Source: Suillus spraguei (lineage: Eukaryota > Basidiomycota > Agaricomycetes > Boletales > Suillaceae). From it: a stretch of 50,077 bases of DNA. Below, in pieces: positions 34,739-45,502 of this stretch; positions within the stretch are counted from its first letter, which is position 1, and every line of letters starts with the position of its first letter. The stretch lies in contig JABCPU010000474.1 of the NCBI GenBank assembly GCA_016800925.1, positions 1 through 50,077 of the forward strand. Direction: 5' to 3'. The notes beneath the pieces were generated by a model. It worked only from the letters and a program-made list of their open reading frames with translations, ran no database searches and had not been told where the DNA came from. A program made the translations under genes and the position numbers.

Positions 34739-35800
34739 TGTAAAGATACAACCTAACCTGGGCTGTAGATAAACTCCTAAGTTAGTATGTGAGTCTTGCA
34801 CTCCGTCTAGTCTGCTTCACTTGTGAGAACAAGAGTGTTCGACCCTAAAGGAAGATGCCTATTAGTATGGTCAAGTTCGAGTCTAATTTATGTGCGAATG
34901 AAGCACCGTGGTCAGCAGTAAGTTGCCGCAGTCAGCGATGATGCCACCGGAACTAGCGTCGTGTGTAGTGGTGCTACCGTGGTCGAGATATAGTCAGAAA
35001 CAGTTGCATTGAGTGAGCGATGTCGAGCGATAATATCAGCGGTAATGGTAAAGCTGCGAGCGGTGTGAAGAAACAGTAAAGAAAGCCACTGTTACGAACT
35101 GGGGTGGTGTCACCAGCGACAGTGAAAGGACACAGACAGTCTGCTGGGAAGTTCTACAATGTCCAGAAAAGGACAAGGTGGAAGTACAAAGAACGCGTTC
35201 CGAGTACTATCAAGGGTTCAGCCTCAAAGACAAGTCTAAGAGGTTCTACGAGAATAGAGGCTAAGGCTAAGGAGTGCTTAGACTTAGAGATGATTCAAGA
35301 CGACTAAAGATTGGAGATCTTTAGCAAAGAGGAATCCAGGTAAAACCCAGTAAGATTAAAGTGAGGAATCTACTACAAGTACATTGTGCTTATATAGGTA
35401 CATATGTGTGCACAGACCAGGCAACCATGGATATATAAGTGCGTATCCTAATAAGGAAGGCATGTATCATACAAGCGTGTTGAAATGCATGAGTCAGATA
35501 TAAGAGTACGTGTTTAGCGTATGCGTATGCTAAACCAGCTGAGTCCGAGAATGGAGTCATGGGGAGTCATGACATCTCATGATATGATGTATTGACGACG
35601 TACTAGTTGAATCATGCAGTCATGTGATGTCTGATGGAAGTGGAAGTGTCCGAGCGATAAGCTCCATATCACGTGATATACGAGAATAAGAAGGGAAATG
35701 AATAGGGGCACGTACGACTGTAACAGCCACGGTACTTTCAGCAGTAAAGTAGCGGTGCATGAGAAGTTCAGTCAAAATAACAGTCAAGAGTCCAGCGGTA
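34739..35800 (-). mobile_element. 3' LTR segment of the gag-only element (interrupted)
   Basis: Matches family A LTR from its TTTACA end (34739) through 35089, is cut by a family B LTR, and resumes at 35731 (GGTACTTTCAGCAGTAAAGT) to about 35800, where similarity to other family A LTRs stops at AGTCCAGCGGTA. Confidence 0.75.
35090..35725 (-). mobile_element. Nested family B solo LTR with 5 bp duplication
   Basis: Starts TGTTACGAACTGGGG and ends GACTGTAACA (636 bp). Exact flanking duplication GCCAC at 35085-35089 and 35726-35730. Longer than the other copies because of about 160 extra bp near 35490-35690. Inserted after the family A element, so it is younger. Confidence 0.92.
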
Positions 35801-36873
35801 TGCGTGGGAATGTAGCAGTGGTCTAGCAAAGATGGCAATGTGATTAGCGAGATAGCTGCAGTGGTGGAAATCCTTGTGCCATGCAGAGACAACTTTCTAG
35901 CGGGATTACTAGACCATGGGAACTAGCGAGTGGTGACTGCAGGGTGCCAGTGAGGCTACTAGACTGTGCGGTGTCAGCAGTAAAGCATGGGAATGTAGCG
36001 GTGGTCTAGCGAAGATGGCAATGTGATGTGCAAGGTAGCTGCAGTGGTGCTGAAGTTGCGAGAATGACAAGTGGCGGACTATCAGTGTCTGTGGTGCAAA
36101 GTGCGGTATGCCATCAGTGCGAGAACATAGCTAGTGATGCCGTGACTGCGTGCGCTTTGTGGGAAAGTTGCGGTGAGCTAGCAGTAAAGTAGTGGCGATA
36201 GGGGCTTTCGCTAGGAACCCAGAATGCAAGGGAAATCTAAGTCTGTGGTGACTTCGCAACTCTACTCAAAAGGTAAGGGTCTGTCAGCGGTCCAATCCAT
36301 GTCCAAATGTCTCCATGTCCATGTCAAAGTGCCATTCATAGTCCATTTGATGCCTAAGGTAAACAGTAACATATAGTAAGTGCTCGCTCACGGTAAACAA
36401 AAATTAAACTGATACTGCAAGTCTGTGCGAGGTTCCGCTCATCTTGTCTTCTTCATTGTGCTATCTTTGTCTATGCCTGCGGCATTATCTCTTGTCTTAT
36501 CAATCAATAAGTGCGGTGTGCTGCCTATGCGTTCGAAGAAAAAGGTGTATAGTACTTTAGCGGTGCATGGTATTCCTTGTCCAATTGATATAGTCCTTCA
36601 TACAGTAATAAAAGTCTGTGCGCTCGTTAGCGCTAAACGTATGTAAGTGATGCCGTGTGGGTGTGCATTTGAAAGTGTGAAACTGATCGCCGGTCAAAAC
36701 CTGGGGTAAAACAGAGACTATCGTACGTGTGCGGTATTCTTTTCTTTGTTTTTATGATTAAGTAACGAGGGTGGTATTAGTGAATGTCAGTGGTGGTAGG
36801 ATAATGAATGATGCTGTTGGGGTTTCCACTGGCGGGTATACGTGCTTGGGTTTTTTGATGCTTGACTTCTGGA
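35801..36873 (-). other. Noncoding 3' part of the gag-only element
   Basis: Contains a direct duplication of about 60 bp (35805-35868 and 35988-36050: GGGAATGTAGC(A/G)GTGGTCTA followed by AAGATGGCAATGTGAT). AGCGGT/ACCGCT hexamers are very frequent here, as in the LTRs. A frame at 36982-36758 (minus) follows gag but shows no domain. Confidence 0.5.
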
Positions 36874-38052
36874 TTAGCTTCTTCTTCTGCAATGGAAACC
36901 GTGTGATCTGTGTTCGTACTGCCGTAGCACTATGCAAGCGTGCGATGGCCTGTGGTACTGTGGGACAATAGTTGGTGGACAACTAGCAGGCAGTAGGCCA
37001 TGCTTTGTTATCTGCTGCAAGAACACATGCCGGTAGTCGATAATAAACCTTCTAGCCGCGGTAAGGCTAGGAATGCAGTATGGCCTGGTAAGACCATCGT
37101 CTTTGTGTACTAACGCAGTGGTCAACACACGGCGGTAGGCACATGCGGTCTGCGAGTTCAGCTGAATAGCTCCTGTGGTGAACATTTCTTTAGGTGTCAG
37201 CGGTAAACGTGTGGTAACAGTCTGAGCAGTAAATGTTGCTTCTGCGGTATGCATCAGCGCTTCTACTATACTATACCTTTCCAGTGATACTTCTATAACT
37301 TCTTCGCTACTAGCGCTAGCGGTCTGTGGTACTTTGTCTTGAGAGTGTTCAAGCTCCGTGATCGTCAAGAGTTCTGTTGGTGAAATGTCAGTGCTAACCA
37401 AGTCAATTGCCGTTTCATCTGTTTCTTCTAGCGAGCGGTATACATCGCTGTCTGTATAAACAGTGCAAAACACAGTGTCATCAGTATAGCATGGTTCATT
37501 CAGGGACAAACTTTCGTCGAGCGCTTGGACTGGCAGAGATGCCATAACCTCGTGCAGTAGTGCTGTAGGTAGCGTAGCGCTGTCTGTACTTGGTGCCGTT
37601 AGTGATTGGTGAACTGCTGGTGGTGCGGTATCTTCGAGCGGTAGCGATACTTGTTCAGCAGTAGTGATTTCCAATGCCGTAACTTGTTGCGGTATGTCAG
37701 CATCAGAGTGCTCAATAGTGTTTCCCTGATAGGGGTCTGCCAGCGGAGCGACTGCTTCAGCGGTAACTGTGTGGTTGAATGTAATAGGACCACATTCTGG
37801 GTACAAGTGCAAAATAGCGTTAGCAAAGTCTACAAAGCTGTTACCATTGTATTTGTCAAGGCATTCCCATACTTCTGCTTCGTCAGGATCTGCGTAGCGT
37901 ATAGCCGCCTTGATGCGTGCCTTCTCAGCGATGCCGGCCAAGTCTGCCAGCTCATCTACAGTAGCGAGGAACATTAGCAATTCTCTTGGGTTGCCGTCAA
38001 AGTATGGTGCCGCTGCCGTGCGGCGCAGTGGCATGCAAAATCTGTCAGACAT
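36874..38052 (-). CDS. gag: Gag-like protein of family A element, no zinc knuckle
   Basis: Open for 392 codons, apparently intact. N-terminal part MPLRRTAAAPYFDGNPRELLMFLATVDELADLAGI...RIKAAIRYADPDEAEVWE fits the Gag capsid N-terminal segment of basidiomycete Ty3/gypsy elements (FDG.P..L..Y/FL..V..LA). The middle (about residues 100-270) is acidic and Thr/Ser/Glu-rich; the end is basic (ending HGFHCRRRS). There is no CCHC knuckle and no protease motif. ATG 38052 is about 90 bp from the primer-binding site, a normal spacing. Being the only intact ORF in an element without pol suggests it either serves in trans or survives by chance in a young copy. Confidence 0.65.
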   Translation of the reverse strand: MSDRFCMPLRRTAAAPYFDGNPRELLMFLATVDELADLAGIAEKARIKAAIRYADPDEAEVWECLDKYNGNSFVDFANAILHLYPECGPITFNHTVTAEAVAPLADPYQGNTIEHSDADIPQQVTALEITTAEQVSLPLEDTAPPAVHQSLTAPSTDSATLPTALLHEVMASLPVQALDESLSLNEPCYTDDTVFCTVYTDSDVYRSLEETDETAIDLVSTDISPTELLTITELEHSQDKVPQTASASSEEVIEVSLERYSIVEALMHTAEATFTAQTVTTRLPLTPKEMFTTGAIQLNSQTACAYRRVLTTALVHKDDGLTRPYCIPSLTAARRFIIDYRHVFLQQITKHGLLPASCPPTIVPQYHRPSHACIVLRQYEHRSHGFHCRRRS

Positions 38053-38142
38053 ACTTATCAGTAGCGTAGCGGTGCAGTAATAACTGCAGTGATGAGCATG
38101 CAGTAAGCGATTAAGACAAGAACAAAACTATACCAAAGGACC

Positions 38143-38160
38143 TTCTCACGGTGGGCTCCA
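38143..38160 (-). promoter_or_regulatory. Predicted tRNA-type primer-binding site
   Basis: On minus, TGGAGCCCACCGTGAGAA starts two bases after the 5' LTR end (...TTTACA AC). It begins with TGG as expected for pairing to a tRNA 3' CCA end; the tRNA is not identified. Confidence 0.55.
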
Positions 38161-38162
38161 GT

Positions 38163-39113
38163 TGTAAAGATACAACCTAACCTGGGCTGTAGATAAACTA
38201 CCTCCTAAGTTAGTATGTAAGTCTTGCGCTCCGTCTAGTCTGCTTCACTTGTGAGAACAAGAGTGTTCGACCCTAAAGGGGGATGCCTATTAGTATGGTC
38301 AAGTTTGAGTCTAACTTATGTGCAAATGAAGCGCTGTGGTCAGCAGTAAGTTGCCGCAGTCAGCGATGATGCCACCAGAACTAGTGTCGTGTGTAGCAGT
38401 GCTACCGTGGTCGAGATATAGTCAGAAACAGTTGCATTGAGCGAGCGATGTCGAGCGATAATATCAGTGGTAACAGTAAAGCTGCGAGCGGTGTGAAGAA
38501 ACAGTAAAGAAAGCCGCAGTACTTTCAGTGGTAAAGTAGCAGTGCATGAGAAGTTCAGTCAAAATAACAGTTAAGAGTCCAGCAGTAACGGAGAACGAGT
38601 GTGATAGATTAATGAATGATAAGGAACTTTAAAGACTATGTCCACTACTGGGTAGATCCAGAGCTAGACAATAATCCTGACCTATAGTATGTGCAATGGT
38701 GTAAAATCAGGTACTGTATCGTGCAGGGTACGTGGTGCTTATATCCTGAATTGTATGTACTCAGAATGCTTTAGACGAGATCAGTAGCGCTGGAGTGTAG
38801 TAAGCGCTGTATGTAAACATAGCATGAAGCGCTGTGGCACGAGGCAACATGTAATAAGGCTTGCCATGGAATCAGTGATAACGAACATAAAACAAACGAT
38901 GTACCAAATGGAGCTATGCGGATGCGGCAGGGACATGGGAGGACATCGGTACGTGAAACATGGTGTGGTAGTCGGTACGGTGTGCGGTAGGCATGGGATG
39001 CCACTGGTAATGCTAAAGGGGTAAGATGGCCATGGACAAGTGGTAACTCCTATAGACGTGAGATGAGTGTCAAAAGATGGGGTTTTAAGCTCAGCGCCAA
39101 TATGTTTGTTACA
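38163..39113 (-). mobile_element. 5' LTR of the gag-only element, family A
   Basis: 951 bp. On plus it starts TGTAAAGATACAACC and ends ATGTTTGTTACA. It matches 39896-40845 and 46552-47512 along its whole length. A run of open frame at 39004-38771 (minus) is inside the LTR and is not a gene. Confidence 0.88.
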
Positions 39114-39700
39114 CTGAACTCCAAGTATCGCACTTTTGTGGTAGTATTACTAGCGCCCCAGTGACAATCTTTAGTATAATGCGCAAGGCCACATGTGGCA
39201 GAGCCCGCTACAGTCGCTTTTTTTGAGTCGTAATGAGAATCAATTGCAAGTGTTACTGGTACAGATACAAATATCATACAGGTCAACCCAGACGAGTCGC
39301 AAGAATGGTGAAAAGGTACAAGTATCTTACAGATCAACCTAGACGAGACACGAAATGGAGGTGAGTGCTACAAATACAAGTGATATTTGGTGAATGCCAC
39401 AAATATCGATAGGGTGAAATTGAGCTGCAAGATGGAGGCGAGTGCTACCAGGCAAGTCGCAAAATGGAGGAAGCGGTCAGTCCATTTTTTCCTTTCTATC
39501 CTCTGTGCCTCTGTCCATTTGCGTGCTTGTTTTTTTGTTTGGCGGGGCTGATAGTGACATCAAATGTAGAGAATCCTGCAATAGCTGAGTCATCTTTCGA
39601 CATGGCAAAGTGAGTGCAGGTGTCAATGAGGAATGGGCGATTGGGAGAGGTGAGACAAATAAGTAATTCAGTGGGATCCATAGCAGATGTGGAAACATGG
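39114..39700 (-). pseudogene. Interrupted sequence, distal half; no clear gene
   Basis: Two related segments lie near 39281-39310 and 39331-39355 (CAGRTCAACCYAGACGAG then a CGAAATGG-like end). At 39496-39681 (minus) a short frame starts MDPTELLICLTSPNRPFLID. This stretch and 41567-42030 were adjacent before the LTR at 39701-41566 inserted. Function unknown. Confidence 0.35.
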
Positions 39701-41566
39701 TGTGACGAACAAACTCATGCGCTTGAAATGGCACATTTTTGTATAGGTGTCACACGGCTATCATCATCCTTACCTTTCAGCTTCACCATCCCTTGCCATG
39801 ACACTTTACCATGTGTTACCCCTATCTGACGGTATCGTTCCGCACTCCGGAAGCCTCATTGCAGCTTAGTGGCTGTACTATGGCAACTTTCCCGCTGTAA
39901 AGATACAACCTAGCTTGGGCTGTAGATAAACCACTGCCTAAACTAGTATGTTAGTCTTGCACTCCATCTAGTCTGCTTCACTTGTAAGAACAAGAGCATT
40001 TGACCCTAAAGGGGGATGCCTATTAGTATGGTCAAGTTCGAGCCTAACTTATGTGCAAAACAAGCATCGTGGTCAGTGGTAAGTTGCCGCAGTCAGCAAT
40101 AATACTGCCAGAACTAGCGTTGTGCGTAGCGGTGCTACCGTCATCGAGATAAAGTCAGTAACAGTTGCGTTGAGCGAGCGATGTCGAGCGGTGGTCTCTG
40201 CAGTAGCGGTAAGGTTGCAAGCGGTGCAATGAAACGGTAAAGGAGTTTGCGGTACTTTCAGCAGTAAAGTAGCGGAGTGTGAGAAGTTCAGTCAAAGTAA
40301 CAATCAAAAGTCCAGCGGTAACGGAGAATGAGCGTGATGTATTAACGAGTGATAAGGAAACTTTAAAGACTATGTCCACTACTGGGTTGATCCAGCGCTA
40401 GACAATAATCCTGACCTATAGTACATGCAATGGTGTAAAATCAGGTTGTATCGTGCGGGGTATGTGGTGCTTATATCCTAATTTGTATGTACTTGGAATA
40501 CTCTAGGTGAGATCAGTAGCGCTGGAGTGTAGTAACCGCTGTAAGTAAACATAGCACGAGGCGCTGTGGCACGAGGCAACATGTAATAAGGCTTGCCGTG
40601 GAATCAGTGATAACAAACAGAAAACAAACTATGCACCAAATGGAGCTATGTGGACGCGGCAAGGACATGGAAGGACATCGGTTCATGGAATGAGGTGCAG
40701 CAGTCGGTATGGTGTGTGGTAAGCGTGGGATGCCGCCGGTACTGCTAAAGGGGTAAGACGGCCATGGACAAGTGGTGACTCCTGTCGATGTGAGACAAGT
40801 GTCAAAATATGGGGTTTTAAGCCCAGCGCCAATATGTTCGTTACACCGCGAAGCAGTGATCTTCGGCAATCTCCGCGAACCCATTTGGCATCCTCAAGCA
40901 AGATTTACTGTCCGTCCTATGTCCATCCAGTCTCGCCGGTATGTGATGTTTTGTAAACTGTAGTGCAGTCTTATTACATGTCTGCTGCGTGTTAATCCTA
41001 TCCCTTCTGTTTCCGTAGCTATTCCTTAGTATAAAATTCCTAGGTACCCACACTCTTTCCTTACTTCCCTCCTATAGTACACACAGTACTTAGGAATAGT
41101 TACCATTACTGTCACTACAAATAAAGTCCTTTACCGAAGTCACTGTCTCTAAGAATTGCCTTACTGCTGCATGCACTACCGCTCTTTACCACTTTCCCAT
41201 GCTTCACCGCTAGCGCTAGCGCTTTCTCACACTTCACTGCTACACTACTGCTTGTTTTACCGCAGAAGTTCCCACGCTTACCGCAGTTTTACCGTTCACA
41301 CTACCACTTGTCTACCGCATTCCCACGCTTACCGCTAGTTTTACTGCAAGTTTCCCACAGACCGGAGGTCACCACTAGCATCTCACTACCTCCGACAGCA
41401 TTCTCGCACCACAGGTTGGGCATTATTGAACTATACTAACTTAGCATTCCCTTTAGGGTCGAACATTCTTGCCTTCGCAAGTGAAGCAGACTAGGTAGAG
41501 CGCAAGACTCGCATACTAGCTCAGGCCATGGTTTATCTACAGCCCAGGCTAGATTGTATCTTTACA
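39701..41566 (+). mobile_element. Family A2 LTR split by a family A LTR
   Basis: Starts TGTGACGAACAAACTC and ends TTGTATCTTTACA; about 912 bp without its insert, matching 16643-17547. Flanks ATGG (39697-39700) and ACGG (41567-41570) fit a 4 bp target duplication with one C-to-T change. The inserted family A LTR lies at 39896-40845. Confidence 0.88.
39896..40845 (-). mobile_element. Family A solo LTR inside A2, 4 bp duplication
   Basis: 950 bp, TGTAAAGATACAACC...TTCGTTACA. Exact duplication CCGC at 39892-39895 and 40846-40849. The uninterrupted site is preserved at 16826-16850 (AACTTTCCCGTGAAGCGG), so the insertion point and duplication are confirmed by an empty site. Confidence 0.94.
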
Positions 41567-42030
41567 ACGGGGAGATGGCATAGACACTGAGCATTGCTGG
41601 GGCTTCTGGGCACAGCTTGGAGGTTTGGGGGGAGATGAGGCAGGAGGACTGGGAAAGTGTATGTCAATGGGGGTAAGGTACGTGCTGCTTGCACTTTTAG
41701 GAGAGGAAGAATCTGAATCAAACTGCTGGCAGTGGTGTCAATCTTGGTGCCATGTAATAGTGGTAACACTCAGAATAGCAGTCTTGGGTAGTCTGCTAAA
41801 TGAACATATTGGTCGATGATGAAGATTTTTCTGCACAGATTGGCATAGCTGAGCAAGTTCTGCCAAGTCTCGCAACAACTCTTCTGCATCAGGAATGTTT
41901 AAGGCTATGGGGCTTGACAAGGAAGAAGTTGAAGACAGCTGCAAGAGCTCATCATCCGATGCGAGCAGAGATTCTGATATTGATTCAGAAAACGTATTGA
42001 GAAAGGCATTCAACTCGCACTGTGTGTTAT
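41567..42030 (-). pseudogene. Interrupted hypothetical gene, proximal half
   Basis: On minus, a frame from 42013 reads MNAFLNTFSESISESLLAS, then DAEELLRDLAELAQLC, to about 41738; a proline/serine-rich frame continues to 41570. The acidic, leucine-rich start loosely recalls short ORFs upstream of PIF/Harbinger-type transposases in basidiomycetes, but that is not established. Cut by the family A2 LTR. Confidence 0.35.
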
Positions 42031-42199
42031 CAAAATTTTCAGTTGTTTGAAACGAGGGCAGAACCTGACCCTAGGGTTAGGTCTCAGCCACGTCAGCCCC
42101 TTTGTTGGACACTGGCATCGACATGGCAGTTTTGTTGCATTCCCTCTATGTGGGAGTCAAGGTTTCGCCCTCTTGTCAACACCAGCTGAAACCATGGCC

Positions 42200-42678
42200 T
42201 ATCCTTGATAGGGCGACCTCACAAGGTTTATATGATGGCACAACACAACAGATCAAGGGCATTCCTAATCTGGAGAAGAAGTCAGTACATTGATTAATGG
42301 ATTGTCAAAGAGCTTTACCACCAACAAGACAGATAGGAGTGCTTGATGCTTGACTGTACAATAAGCCGACCCCTCGCCTTCATGATCTCTTTATCTGCGA
42401 CCTTAAGACCACCTATAAGCACCTCCAAATAGTTTGATCAATGGATGATGACAAACCTTGATGTACACGCCCTCAAAATCTGTGACTGGCTTGGTGAATT
42501 TGCCACCATCATCCAAGGGGCAGAGAGGCATCTCTTTGGGACGGAAGTAAGAGACCATTTTCAATGGCAATGTAAACGACATCTTCACCAAATGCCAGGG
42601 CTTGTTGTGTGATACCTGTACCATCCATCGCCATGACATAAGTATCCAAAAAGACACAGAATGCGTGACTGCCACATT
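42200..42678 (-). pseudogene. Isoleucyl-tRNA synthetase gene fragment (cytosolic type)
   Basis: Fragment of a class I tRNA synthetase that charges tRNA-Ile, from the editing-domain to catalytic-domain part. On minus: exon 42678-42457 reads FCVFLDTYV, DGTGITQQALAFGED (compare the family's DGTGIVHQAPAFGED), IAIENG, and after a small frameshift CPLDDGGKFTKPVTDF and EGVYIK; intron 42456-42402 (GTTTGT...AAG, 55 bp); exon 42401-42319 reads VADKEI, then RGRLIVQSSIKHSY; intron 42318-42272 (GTAAAG...CAG, 47 bp); exon from 42271 reads MPLICCVVPSYK, matching the family's TPLIYRAVPSW. The junction codon is TGA where the family has Arg (CWRS). Introns are retained, so it came from genomic DNA, not a processed copy. 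Many differences are C-to-T. It lies on the same strand as, and just downstream of, the Plavaka transposase. Confidence 0.8.
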
Positions 42679-43389
42679 CTGATTAGCTTGCGAAATGTAA
42701 GGATAGGTCAATAAGCGTACCTTTGATGCCCAAGTGAAGACACACAATGCCACCTTCACATATGGATGGAGCTACACATGAGAGTCAGCCACACTTCAAC
42801 ACCTTCAAGTTGCACATGGACCTGGAAACCAACTGCAATATTCTGAACCCTGGGCAAGATTGTGAAGGCAGGAGCAAAGACAGCTGGAAGTTATAATGAC
42901 ACATGAGCAGTAGATATAAGTGGGATGTTCAATACCTCACTTTCACTGGCTTCAGTCTCCACTGACAAACGAGGGTTTTGCCTCAGCCACCTCAAATGCT
43001 TTTTCTGGGTGGGATTGTCAGTCATCAAATGGGTTTGAAAGGAGGGTTGAGTACACTCACCTTGTAGCTGCGGTGTACTAGTTGATGTTGCCAGAATGTG
43101 GATGTCATTGTCACATGGAAGTCAGGAACAAAGGTAGTTTCAAACTCCGTGTGTCATTGTTGTCTTCACAGCTGACCTGCAGCATTTTAGAGAGTGGCTG
43201 GGCAGTTTTGAGAACATGAAGTTTGCGGGTCTATTGGTAGGTATTCATCATGTATGCGCTATCATGTGGCACCTACTACATAGCATTTTTATATAGATAT
43301 GTGAACCTGCAAGTCAATGTCGAAGTAAGTGATCAGTGAATGAGTGGGTGCTTGTACTGCCAGTGACTGAATTCAGACCTACCAGTATT
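42679..43389 (-). other. Region between IleRS fragment and Plavaka, unassigned
   Basis: On minus there are coding-like scraps (FETTFVPDFHVTMTSTFW around 43140-43060; HLRWLRQNPRLSVETE around 43000-42950; VFAPAFTILPRVQNIAVGFQ around 42890-42830) separated by GT...AG intervals (for example GTGAGTG at about 43062). They may be exons of another captured or resident gene; none was recognised. Confidence 0.35.
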
Positions 43390-45502
43390 TCAAAAAGAAA
43401 GGTCATTGAAATCTTCCTCAACTACTTCTCCTAGGTCATTGACCCCATCGTCAGACTCTCCCACATCTTCCTCATCCTCAATGTCATCGTCTTCACCCTC
43501 TGGCTCCTCATCCTCAAGGTCAACATGCATCTGCTGTTTGTCATCATCCTCGTAGCCCTCATTGTCACTTCCAACTTCGTCAATATCCATAGTCTCCACT
43601 GGTGATATTGACCTGGAGCCAAAGCAATTTCTGACAGTCCTCCGCAAAGCTACCAGGTGTCCTACGCCCAGGTCAGTATAACATAGGAACATATTGCGAT
43701 CGACAAAACTAGCATTGATTAATGTGAGTTATCCACCTATGAGAAAAAAAAATATTGTGCTCACATTCTGATATAGTATTCTTCCCAGTCATCTAGTTCT
43801 CCATTAGGACATGCTAACAATTTTCCATGGCGGAGTGAGCTTACGCCTCACTCAGAAGCAAATACCGGAATCAAATGAGCTCCCCAGATTACTTGACCTG
43901 GATCAAGAAATCCAAAGGCATCATAATCTGACTCTTCCACAAATGCTACTTTGGGAAGGTGAGAGCTCTGCATGCAAGACTGGTGTGATTTTATTGGTGC
44001 GAGCCACCTGACGTAGAGAACTTCAAGGTGCTGTTTCTTACCCCCCTCGAGCCATGTGTCCAAGTGATATATACCCATTACACAACCGTACCAGTATGGA
44101 TGGCTCAGAGTGCTTTCTCCTGAAAGCACCATCACATCTGCATATGTTCTTGGGTTGATCATATCATATTCATGCCTCATGTCATATGTCATATAGTGGA
44201 CTTGCATGGTATGAACTGAGTAGATTACATTATTCGGAATGATAACTGAGTCGTGTTCCTCAGCCATGAATGTGTGGTTGCAATAACCGATATCCATCTT
44301 ATTCAGCCTATACAAAATGTAATCTTTCAATCGCGGGATAAAGTTCTGAGAGCTGTCATAAGCGAACTGGTGCCAAACAGGCCAAGAGTACAATAGAAAT
44401 TTACCTTGATAGCTGGATCGCCGTCGTATTCCCGGAGGAACCCAAACAACGAGACTGGATTTTTCTGACTGGTTGTGATAAAATGATGGTCTTTCAAGTT
44501 GAATGACAGTTATGGAGCAGGAGAATCGGCCACAGACTGGTTACTGGAGGAGATACCTGCTTCCTCGACTCGCCTTAGTACATGGCGCCTGCATTCATGC
44601 TTCGCTAGCTGTGCTGATGTGTGATGTTTACTAGTTAGTGGATAGAATGATTTTAAGGCTCTGTGCATTAGCTCTCCCTAGGCACAACTTCATAAGTGTC
44701 TTTGAGGGGTAGGAAGCGGAAAGTGCATACAATCTGAGTGGTAAAAGAATCAGTGGTCCCAAAGAATTTGATGGTATGCACATAATCACCCATTGCATGA
44801 AACTTGTAGGTGTTTAAATTGAATGTTTTCACCTTTGGTCCGCTAGATCCTGGAGGAGCATCATGAGGTCCCACACCTTGGGCAAACTTTTGTAGGCAAG
44901 CTGCCTTCTCCTTTGGTAACTCCACAGTGCTAAAGGCGGCGCAGGTACAGTTGCGGAACTTTCACAACTGTCTCGAGAGTTTCTTGAACGTGTCTTTGAG
45001 GAAATTGAGCATCAACTCTGAGTGAAGTCTTAGCTTGGCAAGAGCATGCCATTGTGCAAATCTATACAAAAGAGACTGCACAATCACGTCATGAGGAGCA
45101 GGAAACAGTCCTTCGAACACAGGTATTGCGCACTGGAGAAAGGGGTCAGTAAGCAAGGTAGAGAACATAATCAAGTATGGGGCAACGACCTGCAATATGT
45201 CTTCAAAATCTCGTGCGGCCTGTTTCTTCATCTTGGACATGTTGTTTGTGAAGGTTCAAATTACACCACTCCTGAAAGTTGGAATCTGGCGAAATCTGCG
45301 GTGCAATACGATTTGTTAATCATTACATTATGGAGATTTTGTATGTGCCACATACCTGGAGTCTAAGGTTGCAACTAGTCAATCTCCCCCTGGGAGCGAA
45401 TAAAGGATCCTGATAAGGTAAGTAAAGAGTGCCTTCCAAGTCCCTAACTCGCATTCATGCATGAAGTCCACAACCAACATCCAAAATGGGTCAAGGCCCA
45501 AC

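Larger units (their letters stand above)
34739..39113 (-). mobile_element. Gag-only LTR retroelement, family A
   Basis: Reads on minus: full 5' LTR (39113-38163), primer-binding site, gag ORF (38052-36874), noncoding stretch, then a 3' LTR-like segment whose outer end (34739, TGTAAAGATACAACC) matches family A. No protease, RT, RNase H or integrase motif is visible between gag and the 3' end, so this resembles a non-autonomous, gag-carrying (TR-GAG type) element. Outer flanks CCGA (34735-34738) and CTGA (39114-39117) could be a 4 bp target duplication with one C/T change. The 3' LTR is incomplete or recombinant: after about 35800 it departs from family A, and it contains a nested family B solo LTR. 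Confidence 0.7.

Noticed and set aside
38771..39004. Open frame also seen at 19585-19838 and 46429-46719
   Set aside because: It lies inside family A LTRs and recurs with every copy; no domain and no start context.
42010..42100. CTAACCCTAGG-like sequence resembling a telomere repeat
   Set aside because: A single near-match, not tandem.
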